Shown here piece by piece: positions 6,198 through 14,227 of a stretch of 22,698 nucleotides of DNA. The DNA is taken from assembly GCA_021796315.1 (NCBI GenBank), contig JAJYOH010000023.1, positions 1 through 22,698 of the forward strand, given 5' to 3'. The DNA is from Chloroflexota bacterium (GTDB lineage: Bacteria > Chloroflexota > Anaerolineae > Anaerolineales > Villigracilaceae). Both the position numbers and the translations under genes were made by a program. Within the stretch, counting starts at the first letter, position 1; every line of letters begins with the position of its first letter. The notes below the pieces were generated by a model. It was not told where the DNA came from and ran no database searches. It was given only the letters and a program-made list of their open reading frames with translations.

Positions 6198-7520
6198 ATG
6201 TCAACTAAAGAATCTCTCACCAAAAAATTGCAGGATAAAACCGCCAAGATCGGCATTTTGGGAATGGGTTATGTGGGGATGCCGCTGGCGGTCGTCTTTG
6301 CCGAAGCCGGATTTGAAGTTCTTGGCATCGACCCCGACCAGCGCAAAGTGGATACGTTCAACAAAAATATTTCCTATATCCAGGATGTGCCAACTGAAAC
6401 CATTGCGCGCTTGCGTAAATCCGGCAAGTTGAACATGACCGCGGATTTTGCGGCGCTCAAAGATATGGACGCGGTCAGCATTTGCGTGCCCACGCCGCTC
6501 CGTCAAACCGGCGACCCGGACATGTCGTTCATTTTGTCGGCCACCGAGCAGCTTGCAAAATATGTCCACGCGGGAATGGTCGTCGTGCTGGAGTCCACCA
6601 CATATCCGGGCACGACGCGTGAATTGACCTGGCCGATGCTGACCGAAAAATCCGGACTCAAGATCGGCGAGGAAATCTTCATCTGCTTCTCGCCTGAGCG
6701 CGTCGATCCGGGACGAAAGGATTGGACCACGTTAAACACGCCCAAAGTGATGGGCGGCATTACCAAAGCCTGCGCCGAAGTTGCCACGGCCTGGTACAGC
6801 GGAGCGATCAAAACCGTCGTGCCCGTTTCATCGGCTGAAGCGGCGGAGATGGCGAAACTATTGGAAAATACTTTCCGCATGATCAACATCGGACTCGTCA
6901 ACGAGCTGGCGATCATGTGCGAACGTCTCGGTGTGGATGTGTGGGAAGTCATCGAAGCCGCGGCAACCAAGCCGTTTGGCTTTATGAAATTTACCCCCGG
7001 CCCCGGCCTCGGCGGACACTGCATTCCCATTGATCCGCTCTATCTTTCGTGGAAGATGAAGGAATTAAATTACAACGCCAAGTTCATCGAACTGGCATCG
7101 GAGATCAATACCAATATGCCGCGCTATGTTGTCTCGCGTGTGCTGGATGCGATGAATGATCGCGGCAAGGTTTTGAAAGGCTCGAAAGTGTTGGTGCTCG
7201 GCGCGGCCTACAAACCCGATATCGACGATGTGCGCGAATCCCCGGCCCTGGATGTGATCGCCTTGCTCAGGAAAAAAGGCGCGGATGTCTCGTATCACGA
7301 TCCGCACATTCCACACATCCATCACGAAAAAGAAGGCTGGAAGATGGACAGCGTCAAGGAAGTGATGCCAGCCGTCAAAGAGGCGGATGCGGTGGTGATC
7401 GTTACCAATCATAAATCCTATGATTACAATGCCATTTTGGCTGATGCAAAATTCATCTTCGACAGCCGCAATGCGATGGGAAAGATCGGCGCGGAGAGTG
7501 AAAAGGTTGTGAGACTGTAG
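6198..7520 (+). CDS. Nucleotide-sugar dehydrogenase (UDP-N-acetyl-hexosamine 6-dehydrogenase, WbpA type)
   Basis: This 440-residue three-domain UDP-sugar dehydrogenase has NAD-binding GMGYVG at 22-27, ESTTYPGTT (132-140), FSPERVDPGR (164-173), the catalytic lysine region AEMAKLLENTFR (K220) and the catalytic cysteine C275 in GGHCIPIDP. The GxGLGGHCIPIDPLYLSW form and the SPERVDPG motif favour the WbpA/WbpO branch acting on UDP-GlcNAc or UDP-GalNAc over UDP-glucose dehydrogenase, but substrate is inferred. It makes uronic acid donors for surface polysaccharide in the cytoplasm. The GGGAAAAG stretch before the ATG is the likely ribosome site. It leads a group of three co-directional envelope genes. 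Confidence 0.9.
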   Translation: MSTKESLTKKLQDKTAKIGILGMGYVGMPLAVVFAEAGFEVLGIDPDQRKVDTFNKNISYIQDVPTETIARLRKSGKLNMTADFAALKDMDAVSICVPTPLRQTGDPDMSFILSATEQLAKYVHAGMVVVLESTTYPGTTRELTWPMLTEKSGLKIGEEIFICFSPERVDPGRKDWTTLNTPKVMGGITKACAEVATAWYSGAIKTVVPVSSAEAAEMAKLLENTFRMINIGLVNELAIMCERLGVDVWEVIEAAATKPFGFMKFTPGPGLGGHCIPIDPLYLSWKMKELNYNAKFIELASEINTNMPRYVVSRVLDAMNDRGKVLKGSKVLVLGAAYKPDIDDVRESPALDVIALLRKKGADVSYHDPHIPHIHHEKEGWKMDSVKEVMPAVKEADAVVIVTNHKSYDYNAILADAKFIFDSRNAMGKIGAESEKVVRL

Positions 7521-7590
7521 GCAGTGGTCAGTAAACAGTGATCAGTCATCAGTTTGGACTGATCACTGACAACTGATTACTGACAACTGG
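7521..7590. repeat. CAGT-rich inverted repeat between sugar genes
   Basis: CAGTGATCAGTC (7536-7547) pairs with GACTGATCACTG (7557-7568) around 9 nt. Flanking variants (CAGTGGTCAGTAAACAGT before it, CAACTGATTACTGACAACTG after it) repeat the same CAGT/ACTG unit. Similar sequences are known as dispersed intergenic repeats in cyanobacteria and Chloroflexi. It fills the gap between the dehydrogenase stop and the epimerase start. Confidence 0.8.
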
Positions 7591-7598
7591 ATACTAAC

Positions 7599-8570
7599 AT
7601 GGCAAACTACTTAATTACCGGCGCGGCGGGATTCATCGGCGCGCGCACATCTGAGATGCTCATCAAGCAGGGACATACCGTCGTCGGCATTGACAACATG
7701 AACGATGCCTACGATGTCCGCATGAAGGAATTTCGGCTCAAACATTTATCCGGCTTGAAGAGTTTCAAGTTATATAAACTTGATATTTCCAAACGCGCCG
7801 ACATGGAAAGTTTGCACGATCAGAAGTTTGACGGGGTCATCAACCTTGCTGCGCGTGCGGGTGTTCGTTACAGCGTTGAGAATCCCTGGTTGTTTTATGA
7901 TTCCAACCTGACCGGTACGCTGAACATGCTCGAATTGTGCCGCGTGACCGGAACAAAGAAATTCGTCCAGGCTTCGACTTCCAGCATTTACGGCGCGAAC
8001 CCGCCGTATCCGACATCTGAAAGCGCTTCAAGCAGTGAGCCGCTTCAACCGTATGCGGCCAGCAAAAAGGGCGCGGAAGTTCTGGCGCATTCCTATCATT
8101 ATCTGTACGGCATCGATGTCAGCGTGCTGCGCTATTTCACGGTCTATGGCCCGGCGGGACGTCCCGACCTGGCGATGTTCCGTTTCTGCCAGTGGATCAA
8201 CGAAGGCCGCCCGGTGCGCATCAACGGTGACGGGCATCAATCACGCGGATTCACGTACGTGGATGATATTGCGCGTGGCACCATCCTGGCGCTCAAACCG
8301 CTCGGTTATGAGATCATCAATCTCGGCGGGCATGATGTCATCACGATCAATGACCTTGTCAAAATGCTGGAAGAGCTGATCGGCAAAAAAGCGGATGTGC
8401 AGTATGGTCCGCCGAATTTAGCGGATATGCTTTCAAACTGGGCGGACGTTTCCAAAGCCAAAGAGATGCTTGGGTGGAAGCCGCAAGTGGGACTCGCTGA
8501 AGGCGTGAAAAAACTCGTCGATTGGTACGCCGCTGAAAAGTCCTGGGCGAACGAGGTATTAACTCCGTGA
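7599..8570 (+). CDS. NAD-dependent nucleotide-sugar epimerase (UDP-glucuronate 4-epimerase-like)
   Basis: This 323-residue extended short-chain dehydrogenase has GAAGFIG at residues 8-14 for NAD, the STSSIYG segment (126-132) and the catalytic Y152-x3-K156 (PYAASK). NMNDAYDVRMKEFRL (33-47) resembles the equivalent loop of UDP-glucuronate 4-epimerases, which fits an upstream dehydrogenase making UDP-uronic acids, but substrate cannot be fixed. The YTYVDD-like RGFTYVDDIARG stretch is also typical. No good ribosome site precedes the ATG because the CAGT repeat runs almost up to it. The stop overlaps the flippase start (GTGATG). Confidence 0.87.
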   Translation: MANYLITGAAGFIGARTSEMLIKQGHTVVGIDNMNDAYDVRMKEFRLKHLSGLKSFKLYKLDISKRADMESLHDQKFDGVINLAARAGVRYSVENPWLFYDSNLTGTLNMLELCRVTGTKKFVQASTSSIYGANPPYPTSESASSSEPLQPYAASKKGAEVLAHSYHYLYGIDVSVLRYFTVYGPAGRPDLAMFRFCQWINEGRPVRINGDGHQSRGFTYVDDIARGTILALKPLGYEIINLGGHDVITINDLVKMLEELIGKKADVQYGPPNLADMLSNWADVSKAKEMLGWKPQVGLAEGVKKLVDWYAAEKSWANEVLTP

Positions 8571-9895
8571 TGCTCATTGAAAGACTGCGTAAAGATGAGC
8601 TGCTTGGAAGAGTCATCCGCAGCAGCGCTCATTTATTCAGCAGTAATTCATTGAGTCTTGGCTTGAGCGTCGTACAGGGCGCTTTGTCTTCACGTTTGTT
8701 GGGATCGTCAAACTGGGGATTGGTCGCCATCGTTTTGTCTTACGCCTCAACGGTCAACGGTCTGTTTTCGTTTCGCATGAGCGAGATTGTGGTGCGTTAC
8801 GGCGGGGAATATCTTGAAAAAGGCGAGAAACAAAAAGCATCAGCATTGATCAAAGCTGCCAGCATCGGCGAGACGATTGTCTCGGCGCTGGCGTTTATTT
8901 TTGTTTTTCTGACTGCCGGTTTGGCGGCACGTTTCATCATCAAAACGCCAGGCACGGAATGGATGGTCGTTTTTTACAGCCTCGGTCTGCTGGCGAATTT
9001 CAATGCCGAAACATCCACCGGAATTTTGCAGATCACGGACAAAATAAAATTGCGCGGCACGATCAATTTGATTCAAAGTATTGCGGCGGCCATCATTGTG
9101 GTCATTGCATTTGTTTTGCACGGAGATGTGCTGGCAGTTATTGCATCTTATCTGGTTGGCAAGATCATTCTTGGGCTTGGACTTTTCATCGCCGCGCAGA
9201 TCCAGCTTCGGCGTGTGCTTGGCCCTGGCTGGACCAGGGCGCCTTTTTCCATTCTTCCTGATGTCAGAAAATTATTTGGTTTTGCGGTCAGTTCCAATTT
9301 GAGCGGCACCGCGATTCTGGTCTTCCGTGAAAGCGAACCGTTGTGGATCGGATTTTTCCTGACGAAAGCCGCGGCAGGACTTTATAAAAACGCTTATACC
9401 ATCGCTGGATTTTTGGCCATTCCTGCCGACCCGCTTATTCTTACAGTTTATCCTGAGATCAATAAATTGATCGTGCAAAAAGCCTGGCCGCGTTTGAGAA
9501 GTTTTATGCGACGTGTGACCACGCTGGCATTTGCTTATAACCTTGCCATCGGTTTGGGGTTTGCGATATTTGGCCAGTGGCTGCTTTCGATCTATGGTGC
9601 GGAAAATGCCGCCGCATATCCTGCGTTGATCGCGTTGCTGATCGGGCTCGTTTTCAATTACACATTGTTCTGGAATCGTCCGCTGCTGCTTTCGTTTGGC
9701 CTGCCGACTTTCCCGTTGTGGGCAACGGTCATTGCCGGCGTGCTCAAAGTCGGTCTATCGTTCTGGCTCGTTCCGCGTTATGGTTATGTGATGGAAGCTG
9801 CCCTGCTTTCCTTTTATTATATTTTCTCGGTCGGCATCATTGTCTGGCGCGGAATGAAGGAATTGCATGAGCAGGAAAAATCAGTTGTAGGGTAA
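8570..9895 (+). CDS. Wzx-like polysaccharide flippase
   Basis: About 441 residues, highly hydrophobic, with roughly 12 to 14 membrane segments beginning near residue 20. The N-terminal stretch (SSNSLSLGLSVVQGALSSRLLGSSNWGLVAI) and the overall spacing fit the polysaccharide biosynthesis branch of the MOP exporter superfamily. Such proteins flip lipid-linked saccharides across the cytoplasmic membrane. The ATG at 8570 overlaps the epimerase stop; GTG at 8567 is an alternative. No glycosyltransferase or polymerase lies beside it in this window, so it must work with genes elsewhere. Two hairpins follow the stop. Confidence 0.83.
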   Translation: MLIERLRKDELLGRVIRSSAHLFSSNSLSLGLSVVQGALSSRLLGSSNWGLVAIVLSYASTVNGLFSFRMSEIVVRYGGEYLEKGEKQKASALIKAASIGETIVSALAFIFVFLTAGLAARFIIKTPGTEWMVVFYSLGLLANFNAETSTGILQITDKIKLRGTINLIQSIAAAIIVVIAFVLHGDVLAVIASYLVGKIILGLGLFIAAQIQLRRVLGPGWTRAPFSILPDVRKLFGFAVSSNLSGTAILVFRESEPLWIGFFLTKAAAGLYKNAYTIAGFLAIPADPLILTVYPEINKLIVQKAWPRLRSFMRRVTTLAFAYNLAIGLGFAIFGQWLLSIYGAENAAAYPALIALLIGLVFNYTLFWNRPLLLSFGLPTFPLWATVIAGVLKVGLSFWLVPRYGYVMEAALLSFYYIFSVGIIVWRGMKELHEQEKSVVG

Positions 9896-9926
9896 TCTCA
9901 AGACTTAACCGCTAAAAAATTATTTT

Positions 9927-9955
9927 CTTGTTACGACGCTCAGCGTCGTAACAAG
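9927..9955. repeat. REP-like hairpin after the flippase
   Basis: CTTGTTACGACGCT (9927-9940) and AGCGTCGTAACAAG (9942-9955) form a near-continuous dyad. Only TTTGC follows, so it would be a weak terminator. The ACGCTCAGCGT centre is like small dispersed palindromes. Confidence 0.6.
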
Positions 9956-9971
9956 TTTGCTTCATAGAATC

Positions 9972-10005
9972 AAAAAGATGGCCTGATTTGCAGGCCATCT
10001 TTTTT
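9972..10005. terminator. Bidirectional intrinsic terminator
   Basis: AAAAAGATGGCCTG (9972-9985) pairs with CAGGCCATCTTTTT (9991-10004) around ATTTG, with T-runs on both strands. It lies between the convergent flippase and holin-fold genes and would serve both. Confidence 0.9.
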
Positions 10006-10020
10006 GTTGTGCCACGACAA

Positions 10021-10398
10021 CTAGCTTTTTTTTCCTTTGAGTTCATCCTTCAGGATCAATGTCAGTACCACGCTCACGACGCTGACCACCAATCCGCCGA
10101 GGAACGCAGGCCAGAAGCCTGCGATCGTGATGTCAATGCCGAATGACTGGCCGATCTGTCCCATCAACCAAAACACAAACGTATTGATGAGCAATGTGAA
10201 GAGGCCAAGAGTCAAAATGATCAATGGGCACGTCAGCAATTTCAGCAATGGCCGGATGAAGGCATTGACCAAACCGAGGATGAGCGCCAACCAGATCACG
10301 GACAGCAGTCCGCTATGCAGGGTAATGCCGGGAACGAACGTCACGGCAAGATAGATTGCAATGGCATTGATGGCCCAGCGTAGGATAAGTTTCGTCAT
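10021..10398 (-). CDS. YvlD-like four-helix membrane protein (phage holin family 4 fold)
   Basis: This 125-residue protein is nearly all hydrophobic, with four predicted membrane segments (about 5-24, 29-48, 54-79, 91-117). The VNAFIRPLLKLLTCPLIILTLGLFTLLINTF core is characteristic of the family named after mycobacteriophage-type holins. Despite the name, chromosomal members such as YvlD are housekeeping membrane proteins and there is no phage context here. AGGAG precedes the ATG. It lies 38 bp downstream of the acetyltransferase on the same strand and probably shares its transcript. Confidence 0.85.
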   Translation of the reverse strand: MTKLILRWAINAIAIYLAVTFVPGITLHSGLLSVIWLALILGLVNAFIRPLLKLLTCPLIILTLGLFTLLINTFVFWLMGQIGQSFGIDITIAGFWPAFLGGLVVSVVSVVLTLILKDELKGKKS

Positions 10399-10436
10399 GT
10401 TAAATCTCCTTGTTATGAATCAATACGCAAATTAAT

Positions 10437-11411
10437 TCAGGACGTTGCGCACATCCAGAGCAAGGTGCGGCGCGGATTAAAACCGGCAGACTGAATGGCT
10501 TCGACCATTTCACCCGCCGGGTAATCGAGAGTCAACCTGCGAAGATAATTTAGATCGTGCCTGGCCGCTTCCAGCGCGGACCTCAAACCGGCTCCGTCAC
10601 CATCGGGCTTTGCCGCCGCCCACAGCGCGTCAGTCGCGCGCATCGTGGATATCCAACTCAAGGTGGCGAGAAGTTCGCCGTCTTTGTGCGCGGCCCATTG
10701 TCGGAGATCGAATTCAACGAAGAGCCGATGGATCCAATTCCATAAGCCGGGAGCGAGAATATTCCAATCCCAGTGGGTATACCAGCCAAGTTCATCGGGA
10801 TGAACGCGATTGAGCCAGGCGCGTTGAAGCGGCCAATCGTATGGCTGGGGCCTGGTAACGGTCAGCCCGTTCAAGGTCGAGGTGAGAAGCGGATCCGGTT
10901 TGGCGGTGTAGGTTGTGCGGCGGGCGCGCTCCACGAATCCAAGTTCTGTATAAATTTTTATGGCGGTCGGGTTGTCATCGCGTACGTGAAGCCAGATTTC
11001 TTGGACGCCTTTCTGGCGGGCATGCGTCATCGTGCGTTCGGTCAGGATTCGCCCAATGCCTCTTCTGCGAAAATCAGGATGTGCGGCAACGTTGGCGATC
11101 AGGGCAAGTTTTTTTCCCTTATAGTGGTTGTAAACCAAACTTGCATTGCCGATGATCTTTCCGTTTTCTTCCCACACGAAGCCCGTCATCGGCAGGGATG
11201 CGCTATCCACAACCCTGCTGGCCCAACGCAGAAAACTGTCGTCGCGGCTTGCACGGCGCATTTGCTGAATATAAGATTGCCCTTCATCGTCCAGTGTGTT
11301 CGAAAAACACATCTCGATCAAGTCCGCCACGGCGGGGAGGTCGCGCAGGATGTTGAGCGGGCGGACCGGGCTCTTTTCTGCTGCGGTGGCGGGGATGGGA
11401 ATCGATGACAT
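10437..11411 (-). CDS. GNAT acetyltransferase with a second, degenerate GNAT-like half
   Basis: This is a 324-residue protein. The N-terminal half (about 17-170) is a standard GNAT domain with acetyl-CoA loop FRRRGIGRIL (114-123) and IWLHVRDDNPTAIKIYTELGFVERAR (139-164). The remaining 150 residues lack that loop but end in DYPAGEMVEAIQSAGFNPRRTLLWM, which resembles the last strands of a GNAT fold, so the protein looks like a tandem GNAT with one inactive half. Substrate is unknown. TATAAT lies 7 nt before the ATG with no ribosome site, indicating a leaderless mRNA. It is divergent from clpC and precedes the holin-fold gene. Confidence 0.8.
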   Translation of the reverse strand: MSSIPIPATAAEKSPVRPLNILRDLPAVADLIEMCFSNTLDDEGQSYIQQMRRASRDDSFLRWASRVVDSASLPMTGFVWEENGKIIGNASLVYNHYKGKKLALIANVAAHPDFRRRGIGRILTERTMTHARQKGVQEIWLHVRDDNPTAIKIYTELGFVERARRTTYTAKPDPLLTSTLNGLTVTRPQPYDWPLQRAWLNRVHPDELGWYTHWDWNILAPGLWNWIHRLFVEFDLRQWAAHKDGELLATLSWISTMRATDALWAAAKPDGDGAGLRSALEAARHDLNYLRRLTLDYPAGEMVEAIQSAGFNPRRTLLWMCATS

Positions 11412-11418
11412 GTTTGTG

Positions 11419-11424
11419 ATTATA
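11419..11424 (-). promoter_or_regulatory. -10 box of a leaderless promoter for the GNAT gene
   Basis: TATAAT on the minus strand is followed by CACAAAC and then ATG at 11411, the same 7-nt spacing as at tsaE. The best -35 (TTGTCG, plus-strand 11444-11449) is 19 bp away and only 4 of 6 bases match. Confidence 0.5.
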
Positions 11425-11584
11425 TCTTGTTTGCTTTGTGAAGCGACAAAGGTAAAATGGGACGGATGAGCTTTTGGCGAGCCGGTTTCCGCAAATTTGT
11501 CTGATCATTACCGTTTTGCGCCTACACCAAAAAAGTCTAATGTAAATCTTACGCCCTGCAAATAATTCGCCGACCCGATTTTGT

Positions 11585-11590
11585 TATAAT
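11585..11590 (+). promoter_or_regulatory. -10 box for clpC
   Basis: A perfect TATAAT lies 54 nt before the ATG at 11645. No good -35 is visible. The leader contains a short GGTGA/TCACC hairpin (11612-11616, 11621-11625) just before GGAGG. No CIRCE element or CtsR box was seen. Confidence 0.5.
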
Positions 11591-11644
11591 GCGTTCTGTT
11601 AGTTTTGCGGGGGTGAAAATTCACCTTTGCGGAGGAACCGACCT

Positions 11645-14113
11645 ATGATGCGATTTGACCGTTTTACCGAGCGTGCGCAGGAAGCCGCCCAGCGGGCGGC
11701 TGAGATCATTCAGCGCTACGGCCACAACCAAATTGATACCGAACACATCCTGCTGGCTCTTATCGAACAGCCTGGTGGGGTGATTCCACAGATCCTGGAG
11801 AAATTAAGCGTCAGCGCCGAGGCGCTGGTGGAACGCCTCGACGCGACTTTGCGCGCCAGCCCGAAGGCCAACATCTTCGGCGGCGGGGCCGGGCAGATTT
11901 TTATCACCCCGCGCGTCAAACGAATTATCGACCTTGCCAACGAGGAAGCCAACCGTCTCAAGGATGAGTACATTTCGACCGAGCACATTTTCCTTGCGAT
12001 CTTGACGGAGCGCAACACGCCCGCGGCGCGGATTCTCGAATCTGCCGGCCTGACCCGTGACCGGGTCTACGATGCGATCCAGGATCTGCGCGGCGGACAG
12101 CGCGTCACCGACCCGCAGGCCGAGACGCGTTACCGGACGCTGGAGAAATATTCGCGTGACCTGACTCAACTGGCGCGCGAAGGCAAGCTTGATCCGGTCA
12201 TTGGCCGCGATAATGAAATTTTGCGCCTCATTCAAATTCTTTCGCGGCGCACGAAAAACAATCCTGTTCTGATCGGCGAGGCGGGCGTCGGCAAGACCGC
12301 CATCGTCGAAGGCCTGGCGCAGAAAATTGCGACCAATGATGTGCCTGAGATTCTTTCAGGCAAAAAAGTTGTGGCGCTCGATCTGGGCGCGATGATCGCC
12401 GGTTCAAGATTCCGCGGCGAGTTCGAGGAAAGACTCAAAGCCGTGATCGAGGAAGTGCAGCGCGCGCAGGGCGAGATCATCATGATGATCGACGAGTTGC
12501 ACACCGTCGTCGGAGCGGGAGCCGCTCAAGGCGCGATGGACGCGTCCAACATGCTCAAGCCGGCATTGGCGCGCGGCGAGCTTCAAACCATCGGCGCGAC
12601 CACGTTGGATGAATTCCATAAATATATCGAGAAAGATGCCGCGCTCGAACGCCGCTTCGCGCCGATCTATGTCGAAGAGCCGACCGTGGACGACACCATC
12701 AAAATGTTGCACGGTCTGCGTGACCGCTACGAGGCGCATCACAAAGTCCGCTACTCAGACGATGCCCTGGCTGCCGCGGCGCGACTCGCCGATCGTTACG
12801 TCACCGATCGGCGTTTGCCCGATAAAGCCATCGACCTGATGGATGAAGCCGCCGCTAAATTGCGCGTGGCGCTTTATTCCATGCCGGCTGATTTGAAAGA
12901 TATGAAGGCCGAGATCGATCGCTTGCAGGCCGAGGAAGATGCCTCATCCAACTCGCGCGACTATCAGCGCGCGGCTGAGATCAAGGTCGAGCGTCTGCGC
13001 AAGGAAGGCGAATACGTCGCCATGCGCGAGAAATGGGAAGTGGAACACCAGCTCGATGAAGTGGTGGATGTGAACGACATCGCGGAAGTCGTCCATCAAT
13101 GGACGGGCATCCCCGTCAGCCAGATGATGGAGACGGAAGCCGCGAAACTTTTGCAGATGGAAGAACGTTTGCACGAGCGCATCGTTGGACAGAACGAAGC
13201 CATCCACGCCATTTCGGATGCCATCCGCCGCGCCCGTTCCGGGTTGAAAGACCCGAGCCGACCGATCGGTTCGTTCGTGTTCATCGGCCCGTCCGGCGTC
13301 GGTAAAACCGAGTTGGCAAAAGCGCTGGCCTGGTTCATGTTCGATGACGAGGACGCGCTGGTTCGCATCGACATGTCGGAGTATCGCGAACAGCACACGG
13401 TCAGCCGTCTGTTCGGCGCGCCTCCCGGATACGTTGGTTATGAGGAAGGCGGACAACTTACCGAAGCAGTTCGCCGCAGGCCGTATCGCGTTTTGTTGTT
13501 CGACGAAATCGAAAAGGCTCATCCCGAAGTCTGGAACGCGTTGTTGCAAATCCTTGACGATGGCCGCATGACGGATGGTCAGGGCAACGTGGTGGATTTC
13601 CGTAACACGGTTCTGATCATGACCTCGAACCTGGGCACCGAGTACGTGAAGAAAGGCGGCACCCTCGGCTTCCTCCAGCAAAAAGCGGACGATGAGGAAC
13701 GTGAGGCGCACGACAAGATCGAGAAGGCGCTCAAGGGAACATTCCGCCCCGAGTTCTTAAACCGCATCGATGAGATCATTATGTTCTCGCCGCTTTCGAT
13801 TGAAGAAATGGAAAAGATCGTGGACCTGCAATTGAAGGAAGTCCATGATCGCCTGAGCGAGTATCAGATCAAGATCAAGTTGACTGAATCGGCTCGCAAG
13901 TGGCTTGCCAAGGAAGGTTATGATCCTGCCTTTGGTGCGCGTCCTTTACGCCGGGCGATCCAGAAGTATGTCGAGAGTCCGCTTTCGGTGGAACTGCTCA
14001 GTGGAAAATTCAAGGATGGCGCGACCGTGCTGGTGGATGAAAAGGATAACAGGATCATCTTCCACACTTCACAGGCCGTAAATAAGAAAACCAAAGAGAT
14101 TGTCACAACGTAA
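11645..14113 (+). CDS. clpC: ATP-dependent Clp protease ATPase subunit ClpC
   Basis: This 822-residue Hsp100 protein has two N-terminal Clp repeats (about 1-70 and 75-150), AAA1 with Walker A GEAGVGKT (211-218) and Walker B IIMMIDE (278-284), a UVR-type middle region (about 420-460, [13 protein letters not shown]), AAA2 with GPSGVGKT (548-555) and [11 protein letters not shown] (616-626), then the D2 small domain. The LGF tripeptide at 674-676 is the ClpP-docking loop, so it should feed substrates to ClpP rather than act as a ClpB disaggregase. The short UVR middle domain supports ClpC. The frame is open to TTG 11627, but the ATG at 11645 follows GGAGG at 11631-11635 with good spacing. A 14-bp hairpin follows the stop. 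Confidence 0.95.
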   Translation: MMRFDRFTERAQEAAQRAAEIIQRYGHNQIDTEHILLALIEQPGGVIPQILEKLSVSAEALVERLDATLRASPKANIFGGGAGQIFITPRVKRIIDLANEEANRLKDEYISTEHIFLAILTERNTPAARILESAGLTRDRVYDAIQDLRGGQRVTDPQAETRYRTLEKYSRDLTQLAREGKLDPVIGRDNEILRLIQILSRRTKNNPVLIGEAGVGKTAIVEGLAQKIATNDVPEILSGKKVVALDLGAMIAGSRFRGEFEERLKAVIEEVQRAQGEIIMMIDELHTVVGAGAAQGAMDASNMLKPALARGELQTIGATTLDEFHKYIEKDAALERRFAPIYVEEPTVDDTIKMLHGLRDRYEAHHKVRYSDDALAAAARLADRYVTDRRLPDKAIDLMDEAAAKLRVALYSMPADLKDMKAEIDRLQAEEDASSNSRDYQRAAEIKVERLRKEGEYVAMREKWEVEHQLDEVVDVNDIAEVVHQWTGIPVSQMMETEAAKLLQMEERLHERIVGQNEAIHAISDAIRRARSGLKDPSRPIGSFVFIGPSGVGKTELAKALAWFMFDDEDALVRIDMSEYREQHTVSRLFGAPPGYVGYEEGGQLTEAVRRRPYRVLLFDEIEKAHPEVWNALLQILDDGRMTDGQGNVVDFRNTVLIMTSNLGTEYVKKGGTLGFLQQKADDEEREAHDKIEKALKGTFRPEFLNRIDEIIMFSPLSIEEMEKIVDLQLKEVHDRLSEYQIKIKLTESARKWLAKEGYDPAFGARPLRRAIQKYVESPLSVELLSGKFKDGATVLVDEKDNRIIFHTSQAVNKKTKEIVTT

Positions 14114-14125
14114 ATATTTTAGAAG

Positions 14126-14159
14126 CCAAAGCTGGATGATGAAAGTCATCCAGCTTTGG
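14126..14159 (+). terminator. Hairpin after clpC
   Basis: CCAAAGCTGGATGA (14126-14139) and its complement (14146-14159) form a perfect 14-bp stem with a 6-nt loop, 12 nt after the clpC stop. No T-run follows, so termination may be incomplete. Confidence 0.7.
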
Positions 14160-14227
14160 TATCCCTAAAATCTTAATCCTACTCTGATTGAAATCGTGTA
14201 CCATCGGGGAATTATTAGGAGAGCTTA

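Noticed and set aside
10021..10398. Holin-fold gene as a sign of a prophage
   Set aside because: There are no endolysin, tail, integrase or other phage genes nearby. The YvlD-like branch is a common chromosomal membrane protein despite the family name.
11591..11644. A heat-shock operator (CIRCE or CtsR box) in front of clpC
   Set aside because: Neither TTAGCACTC-N9-GAGTGCTAA nor tandem GGTCAAA heptamers are present. Only a short 5-bp hairpin is seen before the ribosome site.
12944..13711. A 255-residue open frame antisense to clpC
   Set aside because: It lies wholly within the unambiguous ClpC coding sequence and has no domain signature.
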